The position numbers were made by a program, and so were the translations under genes. A DNA stretch of 64,000 nucleotides from Cellulomonas sp. Root930 (GTDB lineage: Bacteria; Actinomycetota; Actinomycetes; Actinomycetales; Cellulomonadaceae): assembly GCA_001429255.1 (NCBI GenBank), contig LMJI01000002.1:297274-361273 (forward strand), written 5' to 3'. The notes below the pieces were generated by a model. That model saw nothing but the letters and a program-made list of their open reading frames with translations, was not told where the DNA came from and ran no database searches. Of the stretch, positions 49,957-58,579 are shown one piece after another (the stretch's first letter is position 1; every line of letters starts with the position of its first letter).

Positions 49957-51360
49957 ATGGGTGCGGACGACCGGCTCGTGCTCAACGGCATCGACGCGGG
50001 CACCGGCGCCTACCTCGCACCCTCCGTGGGTATCGCCGACCTCGCCGGGTACCTGCGTGACGGGGCACCGCCGGTCGGCTCGCAGGCACTGCGCCGCCGC
50101 CGGCACGACGACGAGGCCCACCTCGGCGTCGCGTGGGGCTTCGACCCCGACGACCTGTCCTCCGTCGGCTGGGGTGTCGTGGTCGCCCCGGGGACGGACC
50201 GCGACGTCCTGGACGCGGTCGAGCCGCTGCTGCGCCTGCGCGAGGAGCAGGCCGGTGACCGCTTCCGGCGTCTCGAGGCGCGGGAGGGGGAGTCCAAGGA
50301 CGACTTCCTCGCGCGCCACGGTGCCGGCCCGGGGGTGGTGGACCCGCGCAAGGTGCCGTACTTCCTGCTGCTCCTGGGCAGCCCGGAGCAGCTGTCGTTC
50401 GAGCTGCAGTACCAGCTGGGTGTCGCGTACGCCGTCGGCCGGCTGGACCTGCCGGACGCCGCGGCGTACGCGTCCTACGTGGCGGCGGTCCTGCGGGCCG
50501 AGTCGGAGCCTGCGGCGGACGCCCCGGCCCGTCACCTGCACCTGTTCGCGACGCGGCACCCCGCGGACACCCCGACCGGCCTGAGCTCGTCGCGCCTGGT
50601 CGAGCCGTTGGTGGCGGACGTCGGCGAGAGGGCGCTCGCGTGGCAGGTGACGGCGGACGTGGGGGCGGGGGCGACGAAGGAGCGGCTGCTCGACCTGGTG
50701 ACGAGCCCCACCGGCCCGGACGTCCTGTTCACGGCCGGCCACGGGCTCGGCGGCGAGACCGCGACCTCGCAGCACGTCGCGGGCGCCCTCCTGTGCCAGG
50801 ACTGGCCGGGGCCCCTCGGTCCCGCCGGGCCGATCAGCCCGGACCACTTCGTGGCCGCCGCCGACGTGGGCACCGGGGTGTCCGCGCGGCCCCGCGTGGT
50901 GTTCTCGTTCGCGTGCTTCGGCGCCGGGACGCCGCGGGTGTCGGACTACCCCGGGATCGGCTCCGCGCCGCCCGGCCGGAGCTTCACGGCACCCCTCGCG
51001 CAGGCGCTCCTCACCGCGGGCGCGCTGGCCTTCGTCGGCCACGTCGATCGTGCCTGGACGTGCTCGTTCCTGTGGAAGGGCCTGAGCGCCCAGGTGATGC
51101 CGTTCAGCAGCACGCTCCTGGCGCTCATGGACGGTGCACGGCTCGGCCTGGCGATGGAGAGCATCAGCTCGCGGTACGCCGAGGTGGCCACGGAGCTCAC
51201 CACCCGTCTCGCCGAGAGCCGTCGCCTGGGCACCGTGATCGAGGACGTCGACCTCGTCGGGCTCTGGACGGCGACCCACGACGCACGCGGCTACGTCGTC
51301 CTGGGCGACCCGGCGGTGCGGGTGGCCCCACGGGGCGCGGCGGACCTCAGCAGGACGTAA
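49957..51360 (+). CDS. Caspase-fold (clan CD, C25/CHAT-like) cysteine peptidase
   Basis: Uncharacterised protein of 467 residues. I read a clan-CD dyad: His262 in VLFTAGHGLGGE after a beta strand, and Cys320 in VVFSFACFGAGTP after a second strand, 58 residues apart, as in gingipain-, CHAT- and caspase-like peptidases. The N-terminal half (1-240) has no recognised domain; it contains the strand PYFLLLLGSPEQLSFELQYQLG. The C-terminus has HDARGYVVLGDPAVRV, a common ending in C25-type proteins. It follows the PP2C gene by 23 bases and belongs to the same run. Target unknown; not an assigned family. Confidence 0.7.
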   Translation: MGADDRLVLNGIDAGTGAYLAPSVGIADLAGYLRDGAPPVGSQALRRRRHDDEAHLGVAWGFDPDDLSSVGWGVVVAPGTDRDVLDAVEPLLRLREEQAGDRFRRLEAREGESKDDFLARHGAGPGVVDPRKVPYFLLLLGSPEQLSFELQYQLGVAYAVGRLDLPDAAAYASYVAAVLRAESEPAADAPARHLHLFATRHPADTPTGLSSSRLVEPLVADVGERALAWQVTADVGAGATKERLLDLVTSPTGPDVLFTAGHGLGGETATSQHVAGALLCQDWPGPLGPAGPISPDHFVAAADVGTGVSARPRVVFSFACFGAGTPRVSDYPGIGSAPPGRSFTAPLAQALLTAGALAFVGHVDRAWTCSFLWKGLSAQVMPFSSTLLALMDGARLGLAMESISSRYAEVATELTTRLAESRRLGTVIEDVDLVGLWTATHDARGYVVLGDPAVRVAPRGAADLSRT

Positions 51361-51381
51361 CGGCGAGCGGGGGAGCCTGCC

Positions 51382-52671
51382 ATGGGACGGACCGGTCCGG
51401 GGGACGAGGGCGGCTACCACCTGGTCGCGTTCGACGCGGCGGGGCTCGAGCGGCCCGACGACGACGGGCTGCCGAGTCGGCGGCTGACCGAGCTCGCCGC
51501 GGACCTCGCGCCGACCGACGTGTTCGTGCTGAGCCACGGCTGGTTCGGCGACGTGCCCGCCGCCCGGCAGCAGTACGACCGGTGGGTGGCCGCCATGGCG
51601 CTCTGCGAGGACGACGTCGCCCGGGCTCGCGCGCGCGGCTTCCGGCCGCTCGTGGTGGGCGTGCACTGGCCGAGCAAGGCCTGGGGCGACGAGGAGCTGG
51701 GGTCCGCGTCGTTCGGCCTGGCCGACGGTGGAGGAGGAGCCGACGCGCTCGCGGCCTCGGTCGAGGACGTCCTCGGCGGCTCGGCGGAGGTGCGCGAGTC
51801 CCTCCGCACGATCCTCGACGCCGCGCGGGAGGACATCGTGCCGGTGACGCTCCCCGAGGAGGTCCGGAGGGCGTACGAGCGGCTCGACGCCGCGACGGGC
51901 CTGCCGGCGGACGGGGAGGGTGGAGCTCCAGGAGCCGACCGGGACGCGTTCGACGCGGAGTCGGCGTACCAGGCCTGTCTCATGGCCGAGCTCACATCGT
52001 TCGGTGGCGTCTCGCTGGGCGGCCTGCTCGCGCCGCTGCGGGTGCTGACGTTCTGGCAGATGAAGCGCCGTGCGAGCGAGGTCGGCGCGCGCGGGGTGGC
52101 CGACCTGGTCGCGGGCCTGCAGAGCGCGGTGCCGACGGCTCGGGTGCACCTCATGGGGCACAGCTTCGGGTGCATCGTCGTGTCGGCCGCGGTGGCAGGG
52201 CGACCGGCCGGGACGCCCGCGGTGAGCACGCTCATGCTCGTCCAGGGAGCGATGTCCTTGTGGTCGTTCTGCACCAGCATCCCCGCGGCGCCCGAGCGGC
52301 CCGGCTACTTCCACCGGGTGGTGAGCGACGGTCTGGTCGACGGTCCCGTGCTCGTCACCACGTCGGTGCACGACCGCGCGGTCGGCATGTTCTACCCGCT
52401 CGGCGCCGGCGCGCGGCGACAGGTGGACTACGCGCCGGGCATCCTGCCGACCTACGGCGCGATCGGCACGTTCGGTGTGCGCGGGCCGGGCCTGGCGGTG
52501 GTCGACGACGACCTGCACGCGGTGGACGAGCCGTACGACCTGCGGGCGGGGCACGTGTACAACCTGCGCGCCGACCGTGTGATCGCCACGAGCGCGGGGG
52601 TGATGGGCGCGCACAGCGACATCGCCCGCGCCCCGGTCGCGCACGCGCTGTGGCAGGCCGTGGTCCGGTAG
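51382..52671 (+). CDS. Alpha/beta hydrolase (lipase-like) of a conflict-type operon
   Basis: Hydrolase of 429 residues. LSHGWFGD (about 50) is the oxyanion loop, RVHLMGHSFGCIVVSAAV holds the nucleophile Ser261, and late Asp/His candidates lie in TSVHDRAVG and the C-terminal MGAHSDIARAP. A 130-residue insertion separates the first strands from the elbow. It follows the caspase-like gene by 21 bases with a GGGGGAG site. A membrane-lipid or ester target is possible but unproven. Its stop abuts the nSTAND stop on the other strand. Confidence 0.75.
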   Translation: MGRTGPGDEGGYHLVAFDAAGLERPDDDGLPSRRLTELAADLAPTDVFVLSHGWFGDVPAARQQYDRWVAAMALCEDDVARARARGFRPLVVGVHWPSKAWGDEELGSASFGLADGGGGADALAASVEDVLGGSAEVRESLRTILDAAREDIVPVTLPEEVRRAYERLDAATGLPADGEGGAPGADRDAFDAESAYQACLMAELTSFGGVSLGGLLAPLRVLTFWQMKRRASEVGARGVADLVAGLQSAVPTARVHLMGHSFGCIVVSAAVAGRPAGTPAVSTLMLVQGAMSLWSFCTSIPAAPERPGYFHRVVSDGLVDGPVLVTTSVHDRAVGMFYPLGAGARRQVDYAPGILPTYGAIGTFGVRGPGLAVVDDDLHAVDEPYDLRAGHVYNLRADRVIATSAGVMGAHSDIARAPVAHALWQAVVR

Positions 52672-55600
52672 TCAGCAGGTGGTGATCTCGTACTGCTCGC
52701 ACTCGTAGGGGGTGAGGTCGCGCGTCACCTTCGACCGGACCAGGTCGACCAGGGCGTCGTCGTCCAGCGGCAGGACGGCCACGGAGCCGTCGCGCGCAAA
52801 GACGGTCACGGAGGACCCGTCGGCGGCGGCCACGGCTCCCATCGGCCAGGTGTCGACCAGCGGGATGTCTCGTTCCACCCGCCCCGACCGGGGATCGATG
52901 ATGCGCAGGTGGACGTCTCGGCTCGAGCTGAGCACGTCACCGTCGGGCGTGAAGCCGACGTGGTTGACGCGCAGGGAGGTGGCCGCGTCGGCGTACACGA
53001 CCGCGCCCGTCGCCACGTCGAACACCGCGACCGTCCCGTCCTCCGTGCCGATCGCGACGAGGCCGCCGTCCGGCGCGAAGGCGGCGTCGGTCACGACCTC
53101 CGTCGTGCCGTCGGGGGGCGCGCCGGGGACCGACGACGGCGACGGAACGTCCGTGGCAGAGGTGTCCGGGGTCGAGCGAACGATCGGTGGCGCGGCGTCC
53201 TCCGTCGGCTGGTCGTCGAGCTGGCGGGGTGCCTCGGGCAGGCGTGAGCGGCTCGTCACGCTGAGCGGGACGAGGGATCCCGCGCCGTCGACGGGCAGGA
53301 TCGCAGCGAGCATGGGGGCCGCCGCGGCGTTCGCGTCGGCGTTGGCACGCAGGGCGACCAGCACCTGCGACCCGTCGGGGGAGAAGTCGGTCGCCACGAA
53401 GTCTGTCCAGTCCGGGCCGTCCAGCTCCCGCAGGGCCTCGCCCGTCTCCGCGTCCCAGAGCGTCACCGTCCCCTCGGTGTCGGTGGTGACCACCCGGGAG
53501 CCGTCCGCGCTGAGGGCCGCGGTGGTGATCCCGCCGGCGCCCGACTCGAGGACCGGTCCACCGCCCACCGAGCCGACGTCCCAGACGGTCGCGCCGCCGA
53601 GCTGCACCACGACCGCGCGGTCCCCGGAGGCGTCGAGGTCGACGTCCCACGCGTAGTCGCCGTCCCCGGTGCGCATGACACCGGGGGAGTCGCCGACGTC
53701 GGTCACCCGCAGGGTCCCGTCGTCCGACGAGACCGCGATCGACTCGCCCTCCGCCGACACGGTGGCAGTGGGCCGCACCGACTCGGTCCGCCAGATGGCC
53801 GGGTTGCCGGCGTCGGGCAGGACGAACGCCGCCGTGGGCTCGCGGCTGTCGAACCCTGCCCCGGCGAGCCGTGCACCGGAGACGAACGCCTCGCGCTCGA
53901 GCGTGCCGGTGGCGAGGTCGAGGATCTGGACGTCCCCCCACGTGGTCATGGTGAGCAGCTCCGTCAGGTCGGCGTTCAGTGCCCAGGAGTCGGCGTCCGT
54001 CTCCAGAGGTCCGCTCGTGCGTGCGCCCGTGGCGACGTCCCAGACGCTCGCCGTGCCGTCCAGCGCGATCGTCCCGAGCCTCGACCCGTCGCGGCTGAAC
54101 AGGGCGTTCCGCGCGCCCTCGCCCATCGGGATCCGCGACAGCTCGGTGCCGCTGCTCGCGTCCCACACCACCGCGTCGGTGCCGTCGCCGACGGTCGCGA
54201 GGAACCGCCCGTCGTCGCTGAACATCGCCTCGTAGAGCAGGGTGGCGCCCGGGTGGCGCAGCTCCAGCTGGAGCTCGCCGGCCGTGTCCCAGACCCGCAC
54301 CGAGTCGTCGCCGACCAGCGAGGCGACACGGTCCCCAGCGCGCGAGACCGAGGCGGCCCACGCGTACCCGGAGCCCAGGTCCCAGGACTGCGACTCCCGC
54401 GTCGCGACGTCCCACGTGACGATCGTGCCGTTCTCCAGCGAGGCGACGACCGTGCCGCCGTCGGTGCTCACGTCGACCGAGCCCACTCGCCCGGGGACCG
54501 GTGGCTCCAGCTCGGCCTCGAGCTCGCCGGTGCCGCGGTCGAACACCCGCACGGTGTTCCCGCCCCCGGTGACGACGGTGCTGCCGTCACCGGACAGCGC
54601 GGCCCAGGCGACCTCCTGCGCGTCGTCGCCGCGGAACACCACCGACACGGGGGAGGCGTCCGCGGCCTGGTAGAGCAGGGACCTCGTGTCGATGTCGAGC
54701 TGGTCGGCGCCGACGGTCTCGGTCAGCGCACCGGCCAGCGCGACCCCCGTCTGCGGGTCGCTGGCCAGGGCTTGGAGGGCGCCGAACTTCAGGTGCTGCC
54801 GCAGCTCGGCGGCCTGTGCCTCGGCGGTCGCCTCTCGAGCACCGCGGAACGACACCCAGCCGATCACGCTCGCGACGAGGGCGACGACGACCGCGGCCGC
54901 GAGCACCATCGAGATGCGACGCATCCGCTGGGCGCTGCGGATCTGGGCGCGGCGGTGCGACTCGGCCGCCTGGGACGCCTCCAGCAGCTCGCGCTCCCGC
55001 GGGCGCAGCTGCCCGGGGATCTGCGTGGCGTCCGCCAGGGCATCCTCGAGCGCCGGCCCGACCAGCAGGAGGTGCTGCGGGCGCTCCTCCGCCGCCCACA
55101 GCGCAGCAGTCCGCTCGAGCACCGTGAGGTGCTCGCCGCGCCACGCGGCGTTGTCCTTGCGGATCGGCTCGATGAACCGGTCGTGGGCGAGCTCGTACCA
55201 GGTGGCCTGCCGCCGGCTCTCGGCGCGGACGAGGTGGTCCGCGATGAGCGCGTCGAGGAGCGCGCGGTCGGTCGCGAGGTCGCCCGTCGGGCCGTCCAGC
55301 ACCTGCCCGCGCAGCCCCTGCGGTGTGATGAGCCGCTCGTCGAACCAGTCCCGGACGGCGCCCTCCCGCATGCCCGTGCGCTTGGCGGCGTCGCGCACGC
55401 GGTCGGCGTAGTAGCGCGCGAGCGCCTCCTCCACGTCACCGAGCGCCGCGCCGTCCGCCTCGGTGATCTCGCGGGCGTCCGTCGGTAGCCGCGACCACAG
55501 GAGGTGGCACGCGACCTGCAGCTGGACCGGCTCCACGTACGGGCCGAGGACCTCCTGCGCGCCCTCGGGGCGCTGCACCCGGACCCGCCGCAGGTCGTCG

Positions 55601-56328
55601 ACCAGGCGGGAGGCGGCGTCCGTCGCGAAGGTCACGCCGGAGTCGCGCGCGGGGTTGACGACCGCCTCGAGCGCCTGCGCCGCGGTGAGCAGGTCCAGGC
55701 GGTACCGCGTGCGGAAGCGGGTCGGCACGAACCGGAGGTAGGGATCGAGAGCCGCGAGGAAGTCCTCGCGCATCGCGAAGACCGCCCAGTGCTCCCGGTC
55801 GCGGAGCATCTCGCCCAGCTGGGCGAAGAACTCGCGCTTCGCCGCCTCGTCCGTCGGGTCGGCCGTGAGCACCTCCTCGAACTGGTCGAAGATGAGCACC
55901 TCGTTGCCGGGCACACCGTCCAGGTCGGGCCGAGCCGCCAGGTAGTCGGAGATCGACATCGTCGCCAGGGTGCTGAGTGGCACCTGCTGTGCCGCCGGGA
56001 CCCCCTCCTCGAGGGAGAGCAGCGTGCTCATGACGTACCGGTTGCGCACGTCGGGCACCGAGGCGTCCGCGGACAGTGCGTGCGTCACGCGGATCACCGG
56101 CAGCACCTCGAACCGCGCCTCCTCCAGGGCGTGGACCAGCGCAGCCTGGATCAGGGACGTCTTGCCGGCTCCGGACGGCGAGTACAGCAGGACGATGCGT
56201 TCGGCGATGACCAGGTCGAGCAGGTCGTCACGCGCCTGGGACCGTCCGTAGAGCGGGTCGCCCGACTGGAAGGACGTGGGCCCGACGTACGGGTTGTCCG
56301 CGCGCACCGCGGTGGCGTCGAGGGTCAT
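52672..56328 (-). CDS. nSTAND ATPase with transmembrane helix and WD40 propeller
   Basis: Large protein of 1218 residues. DNPYVGPTSFQSGDPLYGR opens the nSTAND1 module; Walker A is SPSGAGKTS (50-58) and Walker B LIFDQFEE (145-152). A winged-helix/helical region follows to about 460, one clear transmembrane helix lies at about 474-494, and from about 550 a long series of WD40-like blades (WDVATG, WDAETGEAL, FDVATGAVV) fills the rest. It starts in the stop of the CHAT-SIR2 gene (ATGA), so the two are coupled. By analogy with STAND proteins the propeller senses a signal and the NTPase drives assembly; the membrane anchor puts the propeller outside if the N-terminus is inside. Confidence 0.88.
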   Translation of the reverse strand: MTLDATAVRADNPYVGPTSFQSGDPLYGRSQARDDLLDLVIAERIVLLYSPSGAGKTSLIQAALVHALEEARFEVLPVIRVTHALSADASVPDVRNRYVMSTLLSLEEGVPAAQQVPLSTLATMSISDYLAARPDLDGVPGNEVLIFDQFEEVLTADPTDEAAKREFFAQLGEMLRDREHWAVFAMREDFLAALDPYLRFVPTRFRTRYRLDLLTAAQALEAVVNPARDSGVTFATDAASRLVDDLRRVRVQRPEGAQEVLGPYVEPVQLQVACHLLWSRLPTDAREITEADGAALGDVEEALARYYADRVRDAAKRTGMREGAVRDWFDERLITPQGLRGQVLDGPTGDLATDRALLDALIADHLVRAESRRQATWYELAHDRFIEPIRKDNAAWRGEHLTVLERTAALWAAEERPQHLLLVGPALEDALADATQIPGQLRPRERELLEASQAAESHRRAQIRSAQRMRRISMVLAAAVVVALVASVIGWVSFRGAREATAEAQAAELRQHLKFGALQALASDPQTGVALAGALTETVGADQLDIDTRSLLYQAADASPVSVVFRGDDAQEVAWAALSGDGSTVVTGGGNTVRVFDRGTGELEAELEPPVPGRVGSVDVSTDGGTVVASLENGTIVTWDVATRESQSWDLGSGYAWAASVSRAGDRVASLVGDDSVRVWDTAGELQLELRHPGATLLYEAMFSDDGRFLATVGDGTDAVVWDASSGTELSRIPMGEGARNALFSRDGSRLGTIALDGTASVWDVATGARTSGPLETDADSWALNADLTELLTMTTWGDVQILDLATGTLEREAFVSGARLAGAGFDSREPTAAFVLPDAGNPAIWRTESVRPTATVSAEGESIAVSSDDGTLRVTDVGDSPGVMRTGDGDYAWDVDLDASGDRAVVVQLGGATVWDVGSVGGGPVLESGAGGITTAALSADGSRVVTTDTEGTVTLWDAETGEALRELDGPDWTDFVATDFSPDGSQVLVALRANADANAAAAPMLAAILPVDGAGSLVPLSVTSRSRLPEAPRQLDDQPTEDAAPPIVRSTPDTSATDVPSPSSVPGAPPDGTTEVVTDAAFAPDGGLVAIGTEDGTVAVFDVATGAVVYADAATSLRVNHVGFTPDGDVLSSSRDVHLRIIDPRSGRVERDIPLVDTWPMGAVAAADGSSVTVFARDGSVAVLPLDDDALVDLVRSKVTRDLTPYECEQYEITTC

Positions 56329-58394
56329 CGCCGTTGCCGCCACTCGTCCGCGAGCTCCTTGATGAAGCTCTCCGTGCTGCCCCAGTACAGGCTGATGTGG
56401 GAGTGGTCGAAGTAGCTCTCCAGGTACCGCCGCGCACGCTCGGCATCGATCGTCGTCCCCTCCTCGGGATCGATCTGGACGGCGACGTGCGTGTAGTCGT
56501 CCCGCCGCCGCCCACCTTCCGAGTTCATCAGGCTGCGGTAGAGGACGCGGAAGTCCCACTCGTCGATCCGGAAGCCCACGAACATCAGAGCGGAGTCCGT
56601 GAGGGCGCGCTTCACCGGGGCCGGCACCAGGTCCTGGTTGAGCGTGACGCCGATGAGGAAGTCGAAGTAGTCGTCCTCGGTGAGCACCAGGGACTGTGGC
56701 TCGCTCAGCGCCCCCAGCAGGTGGTAGACGAGCGGGCGCTGCGCGGTCGGTCGGTACCCGGGCTCACGCTCGAACACCGACTCCGGCCACGACTGGTCCT
56801 CGCGCCACCGGCACAGCTCGATCTCCGGCTCCCGGCCCGCCTTGATCAGCGCCTTCGCCAGCAGGAACGACGGCTGCGCGGTGATGTAGATGGGCGTCGG
56901 GATCTCGGCGAGCACGCTGTACGGCTCGGTGCCCCCCCGCGCGGCGACGGCCTCCCATGCCGCCTCGAGGACGTCGTCGAGCGAGGCCCGCTCCCCGAGC
57001 AGCTCCTCCGGCAGCTCGTCGTGGTAGCGGTCGACGAGCGTCCGGCGCAGGTGGTTCTCGAGCTCGAGCCGGGGGAACCGCCGACCCAGGTTGATCGACA
57101 GGTACTGCGCCACCTGTGGCAGGCTCTCGCGGTTGTGCGGTGCCATCGGGAAGCGGTAGCTCCGCGCCCACGTGCGGGCGATCTCCTGCCGGCTGCCGAT
57201 GAGCGGGTCGCTGATCCCGGGACCGATGATCGGCGTGCACTTGTCGGCCTTGATGTCCGCCACGACCGAGGGCCACTTGTCGAATCGCGCGCCGCCGGGT
57301 GCCGTGCCGGGCACGTACCAGAGCCTCCCGCTCTTCAGGCGCATGAACAGGGCGGGCACCCACCAGTCGGGGCGCTCGCGGACCACCGAGCGGGCCACCG
57401 CGGTCGCGCGGTCGACCAGACCGTCCTCGTCGAGGCTGGAGAAGAACGAGGTGGTGAACGTCGCTGCGGTGGTCATCGAGACGTTCCCCTGCATCGCGAT
57501 CACCGCCGGGACGCCGGAGGACGCCAGCCGCGGTCCGAGCGCGGACAGGACGCCCGCGTCGGCGCTGCTCCGGTCGGCGCCGGCCCCGGCGCTCTGGCAG
57601 GACGCGAGGAAGACGAGCCGGGGCGGCCGCGTGATCTCCCGGAGTCTCGCCACCAGGTCGCTGCCCAGCATGGGCGCCGCCCTGCCCTCGTCGTCCTCGA
57701 GCAGCAGGACAGGCTCGTCGTTGGCGAGGTAGCCGTGGCACACCAGGTAGAGCACGTCGACGCCGCGGCGCAGCCTCTCGATCAGGTGGGCTGCCGTGGG
57801 CCGCGCGGTGCCGGGCAGCTCGGTGAGGTCCATCCCGTCCAGGGCCTGGCGGGCGCGCGTCCGCTCGGCCTCTGTGTCCACGGGCGCCAGGGGACGCCCC
57901 GCCGAGATCGCGTCCAGGTTCGAGGGGGCGGCGATCAGGGCCAGCGCCGAGAGGTCGCCGCGCGGCCGCACGCTCACGGGCCGCCAGTCGAGGCTGCCGA
58001 GGTACCGCGAGAAGAGGACGTTCTCGTTGGTCAGCAGCGTGGAGCCGTCCGACGGGTCCCGCAGCGTCTCCCACCGCACGCCGTGCAGCGCGTTCGCGGT
58101 CCTGCCGATGACCAGGCGCACCCGCAGCCGGACACCCTTGCTCTGCGAGGTCGCGACGGCGGTCCGGAACGCGTTGCCGACGCCACCCCCGAACAGTCCG
58201 CGCCCCAGCTGCGCCCCGTACTCGTCGTCGTCCAGCTGGTCGAGGGCGGCGGGGTCGATGCTCGCCAGCAGAGGTCCGTCGGCGTCCAGACGGTTCTCGA
58301 CGTCCGAGCCCGGCAGCTGGAACCGCAGCTCCACCGCGTAGGTGATCGCGTCCCGCCGATGGACGCTGATCTCCAGATCGGCGTAGTCGGTCAC
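56325..58394 (-). CDS. CHAT protease domain fused to a SIR2-like domain
   Basis: Protein of 689 residues. Residues about 90-340 form a CHAT (caspase-HetF-associated) domain: LYLVCHGYL with His220 and FLASCQSAGAG with Cys266, 46 residues apart. From about 377 a SIR2-like domain follows (PIIGPGISDPLIG, LEIPTPIYITAQPSF near 503, LLGALSEPQSLVLTEDDYFDFL and MFVGFRIDEWDFRVLYRSL). The positions where SIR2 NADases carry TNYD and a HG pair read TAQPS and LLG, so NADase activity may be lost. It is the first gene of the operon with the nSTAND protein. GTG start at 58394. Confidence 0.85.
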   Translation of the reverse strand: MTDYADLEISVHRRDAITYAVELRFQLPGSDVENRLDADGPLLASIDPAALDQLDDDEYGAQLGRGLFGGGVGNAFRTAVATSQSKGVRLRVRLVIGRTANALHGVRWETLRDPSDGSTLLTNENVLFSRYLGSLDWRPVSVRPRGDLSALALIAAPSNLDAISAGRPLAPVDTEAERTRARQALDGMDLTELPGTARPTAAHLIERLRRGVDVLYLVCHGYLANDEPVLLLEDDEGRAAPMLGSDLVARLREITRPPRLVFLASCQSAGAGADRSSADAGVLSALGPRLASSGVPAVIAMQGNVSMTTAATFTTSFFSSLDEDGLVDRATAVARSVVRERPDWWVPALFMRLKSGRLWYVPGTAPGGARFDKWPSVVADIKADKCTPIIGPGISDPLIGSRQEIARTWARSYRFPMAPHNRESLPQVAQYLSINLGRRFPRLELENHLRRTLVDRYHDELPEELLGERASLDDVLEAAWEAVAARGGTEPYSVLAEIPTPIYITAQPSFLLAKALIKAGREPEIELCRWREDQSWPESVFEREPGYRPTAQRPLVYHLLGALSEPQSLVLTEDDYFDFLIGVTLNQDLVPAPVKRALTDSALMFVGFRIDEWDFRVLYRSLMNSEGGRRRDDYTHVAVQIDPEEGTTIDAERARRYLESYFDHSHISLYWGSTESFIKELADEWRQRR

Positions 58395-58455
58395 GGCAGT
58401 GGTCCAGGGATCATCGGTCGCGCCCCCCTGCGCACCTCAGTGGTCGTCAGACAAC

Positions 58456-58472
58456 GCTCATCCTTGATGAGC
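58456..58472. promoter_or_regulatory. Inverted repeat upstream of the CHAT-SIR2 gene
   Basis: GCTCATC and GATGAGC flank a three-base centre, 62 bases before the CHAT-SIR2 start. It could be an operator; no clear -10/-35 pair is visible on the minus strand around it. The rest of the 185-base gap (58395-58579) has the GH6 terminator. Confidence 0.4.
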
Positions 58473-58539
58473 AGCCAACTCGCGCTGAGGTACGTGCGCA
58501 ACGTCCTGGATGTCCCCGATGGGCGATTTCACCCTGGCC

Positions 58540-58573
58540 GGGCGGCCCGGCGCGCGTGCGCTCCGGGCCGCCC
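58540..58573 (-). terminator. Terminator of the GH6 gene
   Basis: A perfect 11-bp inverted repeat (58540-58550 with 58563-58573) with a 12-base loop begins six bases past the GH6 stop on the minus strand. Confidence 0.75.
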
Positions 58574-58579
58574 TCGCCG

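Noticed and set aside
58395..58455. A sigma-70 promoter for the CHAT-SIR2 gene
   Set aside because: No convincing -10 and -35 pair on the minus strand; only the inverted repeat is reported.
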